Positions 16,621 through 25,882 of a DNA stretch of 32,658 bases are shown here, one piece after another. The number at the start of each line of letters is the position of its first letter. Position 1 is the first letter of the stretch. Made by a program: the position numbers and the translations under genes. A model generated the notes under the pieces. It was given only the letters and a program-made list of their open reading frames with translations, made no database searches and was not told the DNA's origin. Source of the stretch: Bergeyella zoohelcum ATCC 43767 (GTDB lineage Bacteria > Bacteroidota > Bacteroidia > Flavobacteriales > Weeksellaceae); NCBI RefSeq assembly GCF_000301075.1, contig NZ_JH932293.1:2060742-2093399 (forward strand), given 5' to 3'.

Positions 16621-18699
16621 CTAAAAGCTCACTGCCCCTTGGGTTTGGTTTTGGAGTTTCTTTTGCATTTGCAACTTTTTACCAAAGGAAAAATCATAGC
16701 TAAGCCCGAATGTGAGCATGTTTTTGTTATTAAAAATCTGAGAAGAACTGCTGAAATTCACAAGGCTACCATCTAAACTCTTCGTTTTGTATTGTGCAGA
16801 AACTCCCATAAATAAATAAGAGAAAGTGAATTGCCAATTCTTTAATTGATAGCTTGCAGAAAAATGATTGCTATTTTCACTCATTTTTAAAAATGAACCG
16901 TCTAGTGCATATACGGGAATATTAAAATAATAGGCAAATCTCCAGTTCTTATACGCAGAGGATAAATTAAAATTATTCCGAATATATTGATTTTTAAACT
17001 CTCTTCCATCAGACGCTACCAATCTGGTACTGATGGGCTGTAAATAAAAACCAAGTGCCAATATTTTAGTACCAAAAGGTTTTATGGTACCGCTTACTCT
17101 TACGCCTATTTCCTTATAATCTTTTGCATTTTCGTAGAGAAGCGCATATCCACTGGTTACAGGATCTTTTACATAGAGTTCTGCAAAATATTTATTTACC
17201 ATATGATAAAACACCAAAGCATTTAGGTCTAAATATTTATTCCCAATAGTATATGCCAGATTATTTCTGAAAACATGCTGAACCTCCAGCTGTGGGTTTC
17301 CTCTTTTGACAATGTTAGGAGCAACCTGAACCACATTGGGACTCAGTGCGGCTGCCCAAGGGCTATTAGAAGTGTACTGGGATGTAAAACGAAGAGATTG
17401 ATTGCCTTTTAAGCCATAGCTTAATACCAATTTTGGTGTAGGAGCCCAATCATTTTGGGTGGACTCGGCACCTTTATTATGCACATTGGTTACCCCTAAT
17501 CCTATTCGGTAATTTAGTTTATCCCATTTTCCAGAGTATTCTGTATAGAGGTATTGTTCTAAATAATTAACATCAAATAGGGTATGTCCCAAAAGATTGG
17601 TTAAATCATTAGAAATTGCCGTATTGGAAATTCTATAGCCAGAGCTTAATTTCCCTTTTTCAAACTGATGTGTATGAGAAACCTCTCCCACTAAGCCTGT
17701 TTGCTTGGCTTTTAATTTCATGTCATTATTAAAAACATCCACACCAGTTGCTACATCCCACTCTTTATTAAATTGATCAGAATGTGTTATATAGTGTGAA
17801 CCTACGAAATTAAAAATCAATTCATCTCTTTTACCTAAGTTTTTAGACAAGTAAAGATCAAGCGTAGGGTTAGTATAATTATTCCCCGTAGTTTCTTTCG
17901 CTTGGTGTGTGGAAGTTAAGCCATTACGAGAAAAGAGGTTTTCCATACGCCCTCTACTGTACGCGGTAAACGGATTGATGGTGAATTTTGCCTGAAAAGT
18001 ATAATTGTCCGAGGCTACATTCGCATATCTTGCGGTAATATCTTGCATGGTATAGCCAAACTTATCTTTTCTGGAAATATCTGATACATAATCAACACGG
18101 TTTAGTTGATACTCATAACCTTCCTTAGCCACTCTATTATCATAATCCCTATAATTGACACTGTATTCTAAACCGAAATCATGTTTCCCCTGAGTGTAGC
18201 CTATATAAGCGGAGCCATTCACGAATCCTGTCTGGGGAGAAGATTGATAATTTATGCCGTAGGAGTATCCCATTTCTGGATTTCGGGTAATGATATTGAC
18301 TACCGTATCTGCTCTGCTCGCCCATCTTGCTGGTGGAATATCGTAGTACAGAACTCTTACCACATTGGTAGGAGCGATACTTTTAATTTGATTGTCTGTG
18401 GCTTCTATGCCATTGACTAAAAATAAAGTTTTTCCCCCTTTGATGCTCTTAATGGTATTGCTCATCGGGTCCAGCTGAAGCTCTGGCAGAGTTTCCAGCA
18501 AATCTTTGGAGTGCATTGCCCTCTCTAAGGCTTCTTGGTCAAAGGTATAGGCAGCATGGTCTGTATATTGTTTTTTGCGTTGTGCCTTAATCAAAACCTC
18601 TTGAATTTGTTTAGACGCTTCTACGCTGTCTTTTTTTATTTCTTGTGCCGATGCTAAACCTGCACATAAAAGGGACAAAGTTATGGTTAGCTTTTTCAT
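16621..18699 (-). CDS. Outer-membrane beta-barrel protein, TonB-receptor-like
   Basis: A 692-residue outer-membrane protein with signal peptide MKKLTITLSLLCAGLASAQ. Its plug-like domain spans residues ~30-145 (EVLIKAQRKKQYTDHAAY, LLETLPELQLDP, KTLFLVNGIEATDNQIKSI, VLYYDIPPARWASRADTVVN). The beta-barrel of about 22 strands ends FGLSYDFSFGKKLQM plus a short tail. It has the same architecture as the protein at 13114-15180 but is clearly diverged from it; there is no carboxypeptidase-like N-terminal domain. Its promoter region carries the 65-bp module with a CRP/FNR-like palindrome (18785-18849) that also precedes the decayed peptide-maturase locus, so the two were probably co-regulated. The gene is intact. 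Substrate unknown. Confidence 0.82.
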   Translation of the reverse strand: MKKLTITLSLLCAGLASAQEIKKDSVEASKQIQEVLIKAQRKKQYTDHAAYTFDQEALERAMHSKDLLETLPELQLDPMSNTIKSIKGGKTLFLVNGIEATDNQIKSIAPTNVVRVLYYDIPPARWASRADTVVNIITRNPEMGYSYGINYQSSPQTGFVNGSAYIGYTQGKHDFGLEYSVNYRDYDNRVAKEGYEYQLNRVDYVSDISRKDKFGYTMQDITARYANVASDNYTFQAKFTINPFTAYSRGRMENLFSRNGLTSTHQAKETTGNNYTNPTLDLYLSKNLGKRDELIFNFVGSHYITHSDQFNKEWDVATGVDVFNNDMKLKAKQTGLVGEVSHTHQFEKGKLSSGYRISNTAISNDLTNLLGHTLFDVNYLEQYLYTEYSGKWDKLNYRIGLGVTNVHNKGAESTQNDWAPTPKLVLSYGLKGNQSLRFTSQYTSNSPWAAALSPNVVQVAPNIVKRGNPQLEVQHVFRNNLAYTIGNKYLDLNALVFYHMVNKYFAELYVKDPVTSGYALLYENAKDYKEIGVRVSGTIKPFGTKILALGFYLQPISTRLVASDGREFKNQYIRNNFNLSSAYKNWRFAYYFNIPVYALDGSFLKMSENSNHFSASYQLKNWQFTFSYLFMGVSAQYKTKSLDGSLVNFSSSSQIFNNKNMLTFGLSYDFSFGKKLQMQKKLQNQTQGAVSF

Positions 18700-18755
18700 A
18701 GCTCAAAAATCGTAATTCTATTTACTTTTAGCTTTATCGCTGTAAAAAATTGTTG

Positions 18756-18800
18756 CGAATTTAGGACTTATCGAAAAAAAAATATGTGATCTAAATCACA
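18756..18800 (-). promoter_or_regulatory. Promoter with CRP/FNR-like operator before the beta-barrel gene
   Basis: Minus strand: the palindrome at 18785-18800 is followed, 21 bp later, by TAAATTCG (18756-18763), a -7 box with one mismatch to TAnnTTTG. The geometry is almost the same as in the copy at 16405-16450 (22 bp), although the sequence between palindrome and box is unrelated. The ATG follows 57 bases after the box. Confidence 0.5.
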
Positions 18801-18849
18801 GTTTCCACAAGTACAGTAATTTATATTCAGTATAAATAATCATCTCTGA
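18785..18849 (-). repeat. 65-bp direct repeat, copy 2
   Basis: Second copy of the module at 16435-16499 (60/65 identical). It holds TGTGATCTAAATCACA at 18785-18800 and the inverted repeat ATTTATA-TTCAG-TATAAAT at 18819-18837, both unchanged. It lies 86 bases upstream of the beta-barrel gene ending at 16621. Confidence 0.85.
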
Positions 18850-18923
18850 TTTGTTATAAATTAAATCAAATTAAGAGGTTTAACAAAAGTTCATATGCAA
18901 TATATATTGGAAATCATTGGATA

Positions 18924-18973
18924 CAACCTAAAACAAATAATCCCTTTCAAACTTATTTTGAGAGGGATTATTT
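18924..18973 (-). terminator. Strong hairpin terminator after sppA
   Basis: Bases 18935-18951 pair with 18957-18973 over 17 bp with a single G-U pair and a 5-base loop (core AATAATCCC / GGGATTATT). On the minus strand the stem is followed by TTTGTTTTAGG. It begins 24 bases after the sppA stop and separates sppA from the accessory region. Confidence 0.75.
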
Positions 18974-18997
18974 ATTATAATAGAGAATGAAATGTTT

Positions 18998-20752
18998 TTA
19001 CTGAATAGTAATCTGATACGGCATAGCCATCATAATCTCAGCATTTTTTCTATCTTGCAGAAACATTTGTAATACCTGATAATTTCCTTTACCTAGTTTT
19101 CTTTCTAGCAATTTAGCGGTAAAAGGTTCCTCCTCCAAATCTTGTAAAAACTGCTCAAAGGGACTGGTCTTAGAAGGATAGGTTTCTACATTGTATTTCT
19201 TCAAATTCGCCTTCTGAGCGGCAAATTTTATAGCATCCTCTAAAGTTCCCAATTCATCTACCAATCCATTTTTGAGTGCCATTTTACCCGTCCATACTCT
19301 ACCCTGTGCAATATTATCCACCTGCTGATAAGTCATTTTTCTATTTTTCATCACATGTGCCACAAATTGCTTATAAGTAATCTCTACACTTCTGGTAAGC
19401 ATCGCTTCAGCACCAGGTTTCAGCCCATTAATAATGGAATGGAAAGAGGAATTTGCGTGAGTCTGTACATCATACGCATGAAACCCATTTTTATTCGCCA
19501 ATTCTTTTACATTAGGAACTACTCCGAATACTCCAATAGATCCAGTAAGTGTATTCGGTTCTGAGAAAATTCTATCTCCCGCCATAGCAATATAATACCC
19601 CCCCGAAGCGGCATAATCTCCAAAAGAAATCACAAGAGGTTTCTTTGCCTTGAGTTGGTGTAATTCATATAAAATTTCATCTGAAGCATTAGCACTTCCT
19701 CCTGGGGAGTTCACCCTAAGTACCACTGCTTTTACCACCTCATCATCTGCTAGTCTTTTAATTTCCTTTATAATAGATTCTGAATGTATTCCATTTGAAC
19801 CCTTTCCGCTATTGATTGCTCCCGATGCATAGAGCACAGCAACGGATTCTTTTTCATCTGCTTTTTTCTCGATAGTGGTAGCATACGCGTTAATGGAAAT
19901 CGTGTTCAGTTCTTCTCCTTCCTTAACATTAAGTTTATTTTTAATGAAATTTTGAAAAGCACTCTTATGAGCCAATTCATCTACCAATTTATTCTTCAAT
20001 GCAGACTCTGCTATGAAAGCATCTAAACTGTCTACTACTTTGTTAAAATGCGTTGGATTCATCTTTCTAGAAGCAATCATCTTAGGAGAAACCTCCTCCC
20101 AAATCCCATTGAGCAATGCAGTAAGCTGCTCTCTATTTTCTTCAGAAATATCATCTCTCAAGAGATTTTCAATGGCAGATTTATATTTACCATATCTCAG
20201 TACGGAAAAACCTATACCATACTTTTCTGCAAATTCTTTCATATAAACTACCTCACTGGCTAAGCCTTTCAGCTCTATACCTCCTACTGGATTTAAGAAA
20301 TAACGATCTGCCACCGAACCAAGGTAATACGATGATTGAGATACATTATTCCCATAAGCGTACACAAATTTGCCTGATTTTTTAAAATCTTCAATAGCCG
20401 TTCTAATATTATCTATATGAGTAAGATTCGCATTAATAAAATCAGCCTCTATACTTATTCCTTTGATATTTTCATCTGTTTTAGCGTTTTTTATTGCTTC
20501 TAATGCTTCATAAATAGTCAAGCTGTTCCCTTTTTTTCCGAAAGATAAAAAATCTATTTTTTCTTCAGACGGACTATCTAATATGGTGGTTTCATTATTC
20601 ATGATTAATACGGAATTGCCTTTTACTTTTAGTTTTGAATCACCAGACGAAGCACCTATAATGATAAACAAAAACATAAAGCCTACCATCGTTCCGATGA
20701 GAATAAACATGGCGACCAAATTGGCAAAAACTAACTTTAGAAAATTTTTCAT
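18998..20752 (-). CDS. sppA: Signal peptide peptidase SppA, 67-kDa type
   Basis: A membrane-anchored serine protease that degrades signal peptides left in the inner membrane after export. The 584-residue length and two tandem peptidase-S49 domains identify the long type. One transmembrane helix lies near the N-terminus (LVAMFILIGTMVGFMFLFII). The catalytic Lys is residue 191 in the first domain (YGKYKSAIENL) and the catalytic Ser is residue 383 in the second (YAASGGYYIAMAGD), close to the 200-residue spacing of E. coli SppA (K209/S409). TGSIGVFG and RVWTGKMALKNGLVDELG are also as in the family. It is divergent from folK, with only 27 bases between the start codons, and is followed by a strong terminator. 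Confidence 0.96.
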   Translation of the reverse strand: MKNFLKLVFANLVAMFILIGTMVGFMFLFIIIGASSGDSKLKVKGNSVLIMNNETTILDSPSEEKIDFLSFGKKGNSLTIYEALEAIKNAKTDENIKGISIEADFINANLTHIDNIRTAIEDFKKSGKFVYAYGNNVSQSSYYLGSVADRYFLNPVGGIELKGLASEVVYMKEFAEKYGIGFSVLRYGKYKSAIENLLRDDISEENREQLTALLNGIWEEVSPKMIASRKMNPTHFNKVVDSLDAFIAESALKNKLVDELAHKSAFQNFIKNKLNVKEGEELNTISINAYATTIEKKADEKESVAVLYASGAINSGKGSNGIHSESIIKEIKRLADDEVVKAVVLRVNSPGGSANASDEILYELHQLKAKKPLVISFGDYAASGGYYIAMAGDRIFSEPNTLTGSIGVFGVVPNVKELANKNGFHAYDVQTHANSSFHSIINGLKPGAEAMLTRSVEITYKQFVAHVMKNRKMTYQQVDNIAQGRVWTGKMALKNGLVDELGTLEDAIKFAAQKANLKKYNVETYPSKTSPFEQFLQDLEEEPFTAKLLERKLGKGNYQVLQMFLQDRKNAEIMMAMPYQITIQ

Positions 20753-20779
20753 ATCTTTATAATCATAAAATTTGACAAT

Positions 20780-21199
20780 ATGTCGTTCAATAAGGTTACT
20801 TTGTTACTTGGAACCAATTTAGGAGACAAGATAAAAAATATAGAAAACGCTCTTTCACGGTTACAATCAATAGGTTGCGTTATAGAAAAAAAGACAAAAA
20901 TTTTAAATAATCCTCCTGTTGAGTTTCGTAGTTCTAATAATTTTTGTAATATTGCAGTCTTAATTAGGACTGAGTTATCTCCTATACAGTTATTAAAATC
21001 TATAAAGGAGATAGAAAGAGAAATGGGCAGGACAAATGATTCTAGGGATTTAGGCGGTTATATAGATAGAATTATAGACATTGATATAGTCATGTACAAT
21101 GGACTAAAATTTCAATCTAAGAAACTAGAAATCCCACATCGTAAAAATCTATATGAAAGAGATTTTTCTATACGGCTCATCCATCAATTATCGATATAA
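20780..21199 (+). CDS. folK: 2-amino-4-hydroxy-6-hydroxymethyldihydropteridine pyrophosphokinase
   Basis: Transfers pyrophosphate from ATP to 6-hydroxymethyl-7,8-dihydropterin in folate synthesis (cytoplasm). The 139-residue protein has the N-terminal GTNLGDKIKNIENAL, the pterin-binding region PVEFRSSNNFCN, IEREMGR and the metal-binding IDRIIDIDIVMYN followed by IPHRKNLYERDF, all in family order. It is slightly shorter than the E. coli enzyme (159 residues), as usual in Bacteroidota. The ATG is 27 bases from the sppA start on the other strand, so both promoters must overlap in or near the coding regions. An outer-membrane protein gene follows 13 bases after the stop, but a functional link is not expected. 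Confidence 0.93.
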   Translation: MSFNKVTLLLGTNLGDKIKNIENALSRLQSIGCVIEKKTKILNNPPVEFRSSNNFCNIAVLIRTELSPIQLLKSIKEIEREMGRTNDSRDLGGYIDRIIDIDIVMYNGLKFQSKKLEIPHRKNLYERDFSIRLIHQLSI

Positions 21200-21212
21200 T
21201 AAAAGCGAATAT

Positions 21213-22319
21213 ATGAAATTTAAACTTGTACTTTTGGCCACGCTGCCCATTGCGATGTATGCTCAAGACACTAAAAGTGTTGCAGACATCACAAACAAAG
21301 GACTTCCGAATACTTTTACTTCGAAGTCGGCAAAAGTGGAAAAGTTCACTAATTCTTCTAAGCGATTCAATGATTGGGCAATCTCTATAGGTGTTGGTCC
21401 GGCGTTTATTGCTCACGGAGACTTGGTTTCTTTCTATGATAAAAAAGTAAATTGGGGCTGGAATGCTTATGTAAGTTTAGATAAGCAAATTTCTCACGCA
21501 TTTGCTATCAGCCTACAGTACCAAACAGGAAAAACATACCAACAAGGTAAACTGCCTGGTGTATGGGGAGAACTTGCAGGAGTGGCTTCAGCAAATACCA
21601 AGTTCCACCAAATTTCCGTATTAGGGGATGTAAATCTTTCCAATATGTTAAGAAGAGTGGATAATCGTTCTAAATACCGTTGGGCACTCCACGCCTATGC
21701 AGGAATGGGCTTACAATCTTATGACACTTATTTGCTAGACAATAATGAATCTGCTCTTCCTAAGTATACTGGAGATGATCAAATCATTGTAAACCAACCT
21801 TTAGATTTTGCTTCTTTCTTCTATCAAGGAGGACTTGGTTTAAAATATAAAGTTTCTAGATTTATGGATGTAGAAGCAAGAGCGATGTACATTGTAACTG
21901 GAGATGATGAATTTGACGGTGGAGGATATGATTTCCATCATCAAAATCCTCAAGTAGCTTACAATAGAATTAATAGTTCAAGATCTGATAACATGATGAC
22001 TTTCAATCTTGGAGCATCATTTAAAATCGGTAAGCATGAGTCTCATTTAACTTGGCATGATCCACTTCAGGAACTATATGGTAAAGTACATATCTTAGAA
22101 AACGCGTCAAAAGATTTTACCGTATGTGAAAAAGGAGACCAAGACAATGATGGTGTATGTGATGATTGGGATAGACAACTAAATACTCCAGCAGGAGCTC
22201 GTGTAGATGGTGCAGGTATGGCATTAGACATTGATTTAGACGGCGTAATAGATCTTCACGATAGATGTGTTACCGTTCCAGGACCAGTAGAAAACAAAGG
22301 CTGTCCTAATGTTAAGTAA
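21213..22319 (+). CDS. OmpA-like outer-membrane protein lacking the peptidoglycan-binding domain
   Basis: A 368-residue outer-membrane protein: signal peptide MKFKLVLLATLPIAMYAQ, an 8-strand-type beta-barrel (residues ~50-285; DWAISIGVGPAFIAHGD to GASFKIGKHESHLTWHDP), then thrombospondin-3 calcium-binding repeats (DQDNDGVCDDWDRQLNTPAG, DIDLDGVIDLHDRC). It ends right after GPVENKGCPN. The next gene is its paralogue and continues at this point into an OmpA C-terminal domain, so this copy has lost, or never received, the peptidoglycan anchor. Only 62 bases separate the genes and no trace of an OmpA domain is in them. The start at 21213 is chosen for the signal peptide; an upstream extension into folK has none. 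Confidence 0.88.
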   Translation: MKFKLVLLATLPIAMYAQDTKSVADITNKGLPNTFTSKSAKVEKFTNSSKRFNDWAISIGVGPAFIAHGDLVSFYDKKVNWGWNAYVSLDKQISHAFAISLQYQTGKTYQQGKLPGVWGELAGVASANTKFHQISVLGDVNLSNMLRRVDNRSKYRWALHAYAGMGLQSYDTYLLDNNESALPKYTGDDQIIVNQPLDFASFFYQGGLGLKYKVSRFMDVEARAMYIVTGDDEFDGGGYDFHHQNPQVAYNRINSSRSDNMMTFNLGASFKIGKHESHLTWHDPLQELYGKVHILENASKDFTVCEKGDQDNDGVCDDWDRQLNTPAGARVDGAGMALDIDLDGVIDLHDRCVTVPGPVENKGCPNVK

Positions 22320-22381
22320 TTTGATTCATAAAAGTCTTTGAATCTACAATAATCATACTTTTTTTAAAATAATTTAGAATT

Positions 22382-23863
22382 ATGAAAATACAAAATAAAA
22401 TATTTGCTATTGCTTTAACTTTACCAGCCGTAATCTTCGGTCAACAAGTTAAAGTGGAAAATTCGACAGAGGTATACCCTAATACTTTTACTTCTGGTTC
22501 TTCTCATGTTGCTCCTTTTAATGACGATGTAAAGAAATTTAATGATTGGTCTATTTCCGCGGGGGTAGGTACTGCCATCGTGCAATCTGCAGACTTGAAC
22601 TCTATTAAAGCTACTAATCATGGAGGAAACAAATTAGGATGGACAGCTTATGTAAGTGTAAATAAAGCCATTAATCATACTTTCGGATTGAAATTACAAT
22701 ATGACATGGGACAAACCATCCAAGGTGCTTACAATCCTAAGAAATATGACGCTACAATGGATTATAAAAGCCCAGGTGCTAGAACTGAGTTCCAAATGGT
22801 TTCATTACTTGGAGATGTAAACTTCTCTAACCTTCTTAGAAGAGTAGATAATAAGTCTAACTACAGATGGGCGATCCATGGATATGCTGGTTTTGGTTTA
22901 TTAGCATTCAAAGCGTTTCAATCTAACAAAAGTCCTGAGAAGCTAATGACAGAGGTAAAACCTTTCACTACGGCTTCTATGATTTTCCAAGCAGGCTCTG
23001 GTTTAAAATACAAAATCAACAAAAGATTTGATACTGAACTAAGAGTAATGTATGTATATACTGGTAGTGATTCTTTCGATGGTGGCGGAGAGCCATATAG
23101 TACTATCAACCAAATGCAAGAGCCTGTATCTGATAACATGATCACAGGAACACTTGGTCTTAACTATAAAATTGGAAAACACGATTCTCACCTCTTCTGG
23201 CATGACCCAATGCAAGAACTTTACTACAAAACAGATGTACTAGCTACAAAAAATCAAGAAATAGAAGTATGTAAATCTGGTGATAATGATAATGATGGCG
23301 TATGTGATGATTGGGATAGACAGCTAGATACTCCTGCAGGTGCTCGCGTAGATGGTGCAGGTGTAGCTCTTGACACTGACCTTGATGGAGTTATTGATCT
23401 TTACGATAAATGTGTAGCTGTTTTTGGTCCAGCATCAAATAATGGCTGTCCAGTAGCAGAAGTGGCTAAACCTGTAATAAAAAATTACACAGTAGTAGTA
23501 AACGAAGTAAACAAAAACTTTGAAGGAATTGAATTCGCACTAGGAAAAGATGTCATCCGCCCTAAGTCATTCCCTAAATTGAACAAAGCTGCTGAAATCA
23601 TTAAGACATTAGACAGTAATGATCAGTTCTTGGTAATTGGTGCTACAGATACTCGTGGAAATGCAGAGCTCAACTTAGACCTTTCTCAAAGAAGAGCTGA
23701 TGCAGTAGTAAAATACTTAGTAAGTAAAGGAGTTCCTGCACACATGCTTATCTCTGAAGGTAGAGGTAAAAATGACTTGAAATACCCTGAGTGTGATCCT
23801 GCTTCTAAATGCCCTGAGTGGAAAAACGAAGCCAACAGAAGAGTATATTTCCAAGCAAAATAA
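22382..23863 (+). CDS. OmpA family outer-membrane protein with TSP3 repeats
   Basis: A 493-residue major-type outer-membrane protein. A signal peptide (MKIQNKIFAIALTLPAVIFG) is followed by a beta-barrel to about residue 275. Thrombospondin-3 repeats come next (DNDNDGVCDDWDRQLDTPAG, DTDLDGVIDLYDKC). A linker rich in Val/Lys leads to an OmpA peptidoglycan-binding domain: GATDTRGNAELN with the Asp, and LSQRRADAVVKYL with the Arg that binds diaminopimelate, ending EANRRVYFQAK. It anchors the outer membrane to the cell wall; related proteins are major surface antigens in Riemerella. It lies downstream of a truncated paralogue with nearly identical TSP3 repeats. A perfect 12-13-bp hairpin terminator follows. 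Confidence 0.93.
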   Translation: MKIQNKIFAIALTLPAVIFGQQVKVENSTEVYPNTFTSGSSHVAPFNDDVKKFNDWSISAGVGTAIVQSADLNSIKATNHGGNKLGWTAYVSVNKAINHTFGLKLQYDMGQTIQGAYNPKKYDATMDYKSPGARTEFQMVSLLGDVNFSNLLRRVDNKSNYRWAIHGYAGFGLLAFKAFQSNKSPEKLMTEVKPFTTASMIFQAGSGLKYKINKRFDTELRVMYVYTGSDSFDGGGEPYSTINQMQEPVSDNMITGTLGLNYKIGKHDSHLFWHDPMQELYYKTDVLATKNQEIEVCKSGDNDNDGVCDDWDRQLDTPAGARVDGAGVALDTDLDGVIDLYDKCVAVFGPASNNGCPVAEVAKPVIKNYTVVVNEVNKNFEGIEFALGKDVIRPKSFPKLNKAAEIIKTLDSNDQFLVIGATDTRGNAELNLDLSQRRADAVVKYLVSKGVPAHMLISEGRGKNDLKYPECDPASKCPEWKNEANRRVYFQAK

Positions 23864-23886
23864 TCTTTGATCATTAATATTTTACA

Positions 23887-23920
23887 GAAGTTGTCCTAAG
23901 TTTTAGGACAACTTTTTTAT
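23887..23920 (+). terminator. Rho-independent terminator after the OmpA gene
   Basis: AGTTGTCCTAA (23889-23899) pairs perfectly with TTAGGACAACT (23903-23913) around a 3-base loop; the stem extends by two further pairs at its base and runs straight into a T tract. It ends the two-gene OmpA unit before recQ. Confidence 0.9.
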
Positions 23921-23938
23921 TTTTTGTAATTTTAGCAC

Positions 23939-25840
23939 ATGCAAAGGGATTCAGAATTAAAAAATTTACTTCTACAAACGCTCCACTATTACTGGAAACA
24001 TCAAGCGTTTAGAGCGTTACAAGAAGAAACTATACGCTCTCTACTGCAGGGGAAAGATACCCTTACACTGCTTCCTACAGGTGGTGGAAAATCACTTTGT
24101 TATCAGCTACCTGCAGTTCTATCGGAGGGAGTATGCATCGTTATTTCTCCCCTTTTAGCACTCATGAAAGACCAAGTACAGAGCCTTCAAAGAAAGAATA
24201 TTCCTTCTGCCTATTTATCCTCTGAAATGGAAGATTATCAAATGGATGAAATATACCAAAAATGTAAAGAAGGGCTTATCAAAATTCTTTTTATCTCTCC
24301 TGAAAGGCTTTCTCATCCAAGCTTTATTTATAACTTTCAGGAAATAAAAGTGTCTTTCATTGCTGTAGATGAAGCACACTGTATTTCCGAATGGGGACAA
24401 GATTTCAGACCAAGCTACCAAAACATTAAAAAATTTAGAGCACAATTTCCACATCTTCCATGTCTGGCACTAACGGCAACAGCAACTCCTAAAGTAATAG
24501 AAGAAATCAGTAAAAAATTAGAACTCCAAGCGCCTAATATCTTCAGAAAGAGCTATAGGAGAGAAAACCTTTCTCTACATGTATTAGACATCGTGGATAA
24601 GTATGAATTCATCTACCAATTTTTGGCTCAAAATAAAACTTCAGGACTTATCTACACGCGTACAAGGAAAGAAGCTGAAGATCTCTTTCACTTTTTAAGC
24701 AAAAGAAATATTGACAATATAGACTTTTTCCATGCTGGACTTCCTACTGCTGAGAAAAATAAAAAACAAAGAAAATGGCAATATTCTAATGTAGATACCC
24801 TCATTTGTACCAATGCTTTTGGAATGGGAATTGACAAAGAAAATGTACAATTTGTCATCCATCTATCACCTTCACAAAGTATAGAGAATTACTATCAAGA
24901 AATAGGAAGAGCAGGAAGAAATGGTGCAGAAGCATATACCTTTCTCCTATGGAATACTGCAGAACTGAAAAGCATAGATGGCATCATCCACGCTCAAACG
25001 CCATCTAAACAAGAGTTTAGTACCATTGTAAGAGCGGTGTACAGCCTATGCCAAGTGGCAGATCATGAGCATACATCGGTTACATTTCAGTTACCCATAG
25101 AAAGAATAGAGAAAGTAACTAAAATCCATAGAAAGAAAATAATAAGCGTACTGAATTTTCTTCATAATCAAGAAATCATCTACCATAACACCCGAAAAAG
25201 GCCTTCTTCTATTGAGCTAAAAATATCCACAGAACAGATAGGACTCATGGGAGCTAATACGGAATATTTCCTAGAATTATTACTGAGAAATATCCCTGGT
25301 ATTGCTCAATACAAGGCTTATTTTAACGAAGAAAAACTATTAGAAAAACTACAAATTAACGCTTTAGACTTTCAGGAAAAAATCCGTGAACTAAGTCGAT
25401 TAGAAATCTTAGAATACATGGACGGGCAGAAAAGTAGCATCCAATTTCTCACTCCCAGACAAGACTATAAAGTAGAAAAAGAATACTGGAAACTCTTCTA
25501 TCAAATTCAGAAAAATAATATCCAAAAATGGGAAGAAATGAAATTCTTCATCCAAAATCAGTCCCATTGTAAAATGAAACTGATTCTTTCCTATTTTGGA
25601 GAAAAAAGTAATTTTGAAAAATGCAACCAATGCTCCGTATGCCACCAGTATCCATGGAACAATGCACAGCCTCTTTCCACTAAAATCATTGAACTTTTGG
25701 CACTTCACCCTATGGGCATTGATGAACTCGCCATCCGATTAATCCATTTCGATAAGGAAACCATCTTAGAGACCGTAATTGAACTCCGAGAGGCGGGCAT
25801 CATCACCATGCACGATTTTAGAACTTATCGTTTGGCATAG
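23939..25840 (+). CDS. recQ: ATP-dependent DNA helicase RecQ (short form)
   Basis: A 3'-5' DNA helicase for recombination and replication repair. The 633-residue protein has motif 0/I QEETIRSLLQGKDTLTLLPT followed by GGGKS with Lys51, DEAH at residues 144-147 (DEAHCISEWGQDFRPSY), ALTATATP, and TNAFGMGIDKENVQFVIH with IGRAGRNG in the second RecA domain. The RQC region carries the zinc ligands C-x-K ... CNQCSVC. It stops at ~630 residues with no HRDC domain, so it is the shorter RecQ type common as a second copy in Bacteroidota. A TAATTTTA box (23927-23934) lies only 4 bases before the ATG, suggesting an almost leaderless message. fmt follows 42 bases downstream. Confidence 0.93.
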   Translation: MQRDSELKNLLLQTLHYYWKHQAFRALQEETIRSLLQGKDTLTLLPTGGGKSLCYQLPAVLSEGVCIVISPLLALMKDQVQSLQRKNIPSAYLSSEMEDYQMDEIYQKCKEGLIKILFISPERLSHPSFIYNFQEIKVSFIAVDEAHCISEWGQDFRPSYQNIKKFRAQFPHLPCLALTATATPKVIEEISKKLELQAPNIFRKSYRRENLSLHVLDIVDKYEFIYQFLAQNKTSGLIYTRTRKEAEDLFHFLSKRNIDNIDFFHAGLPTAEKNKKQRKWQYSNVDTLICTNAFGMGIDKENVQFVIHLSPSQSIENYYQEIGRAGRNGAEAYTFLLWNTAELKSIDGIIHAQTPSKQEFSTIVRAVYSLCQVADHEHTSVTFQLPIERIEKVTKIHRKKIISVLNFLHNQEIIYHNTRKRPSSIELKISTEQIGLMGANTEYFLELLLRNIPGIAQYKAYFNEEKLLEKLQINALDFQEKIRELSRLEILEYMDGQKSSIQFLTPRQDYKVEKEYWKLFYQIQKNNIQKWEEMKFFIQNQSHCKMKLILSYFGEKSNFEKCNQCSVCHQYPWNNAQPLSTKIIELLALHPMGIDELAIRLIHFDKETILETVIELREAGIITMHDFRTYRLA

Positions 25841-25870
25841 ACATGCTCACTCCAAAAACAAAATTTCATT

Positions 25871-25878
25871 TATCTTTG
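25871..25878 (+). promoter_or_regulatory. -7 box of fmt, almost touching the start codon
   Basis: TATCTTTG matches TAnnTTTG exactly and ends only 4 bases before the ATG at 25883. If this box is used, the transcript has practically no leader. I found no TTTG at the usual -33 distance. Confidence 0.5.
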
Positions 25879-25882
25879 TTCC

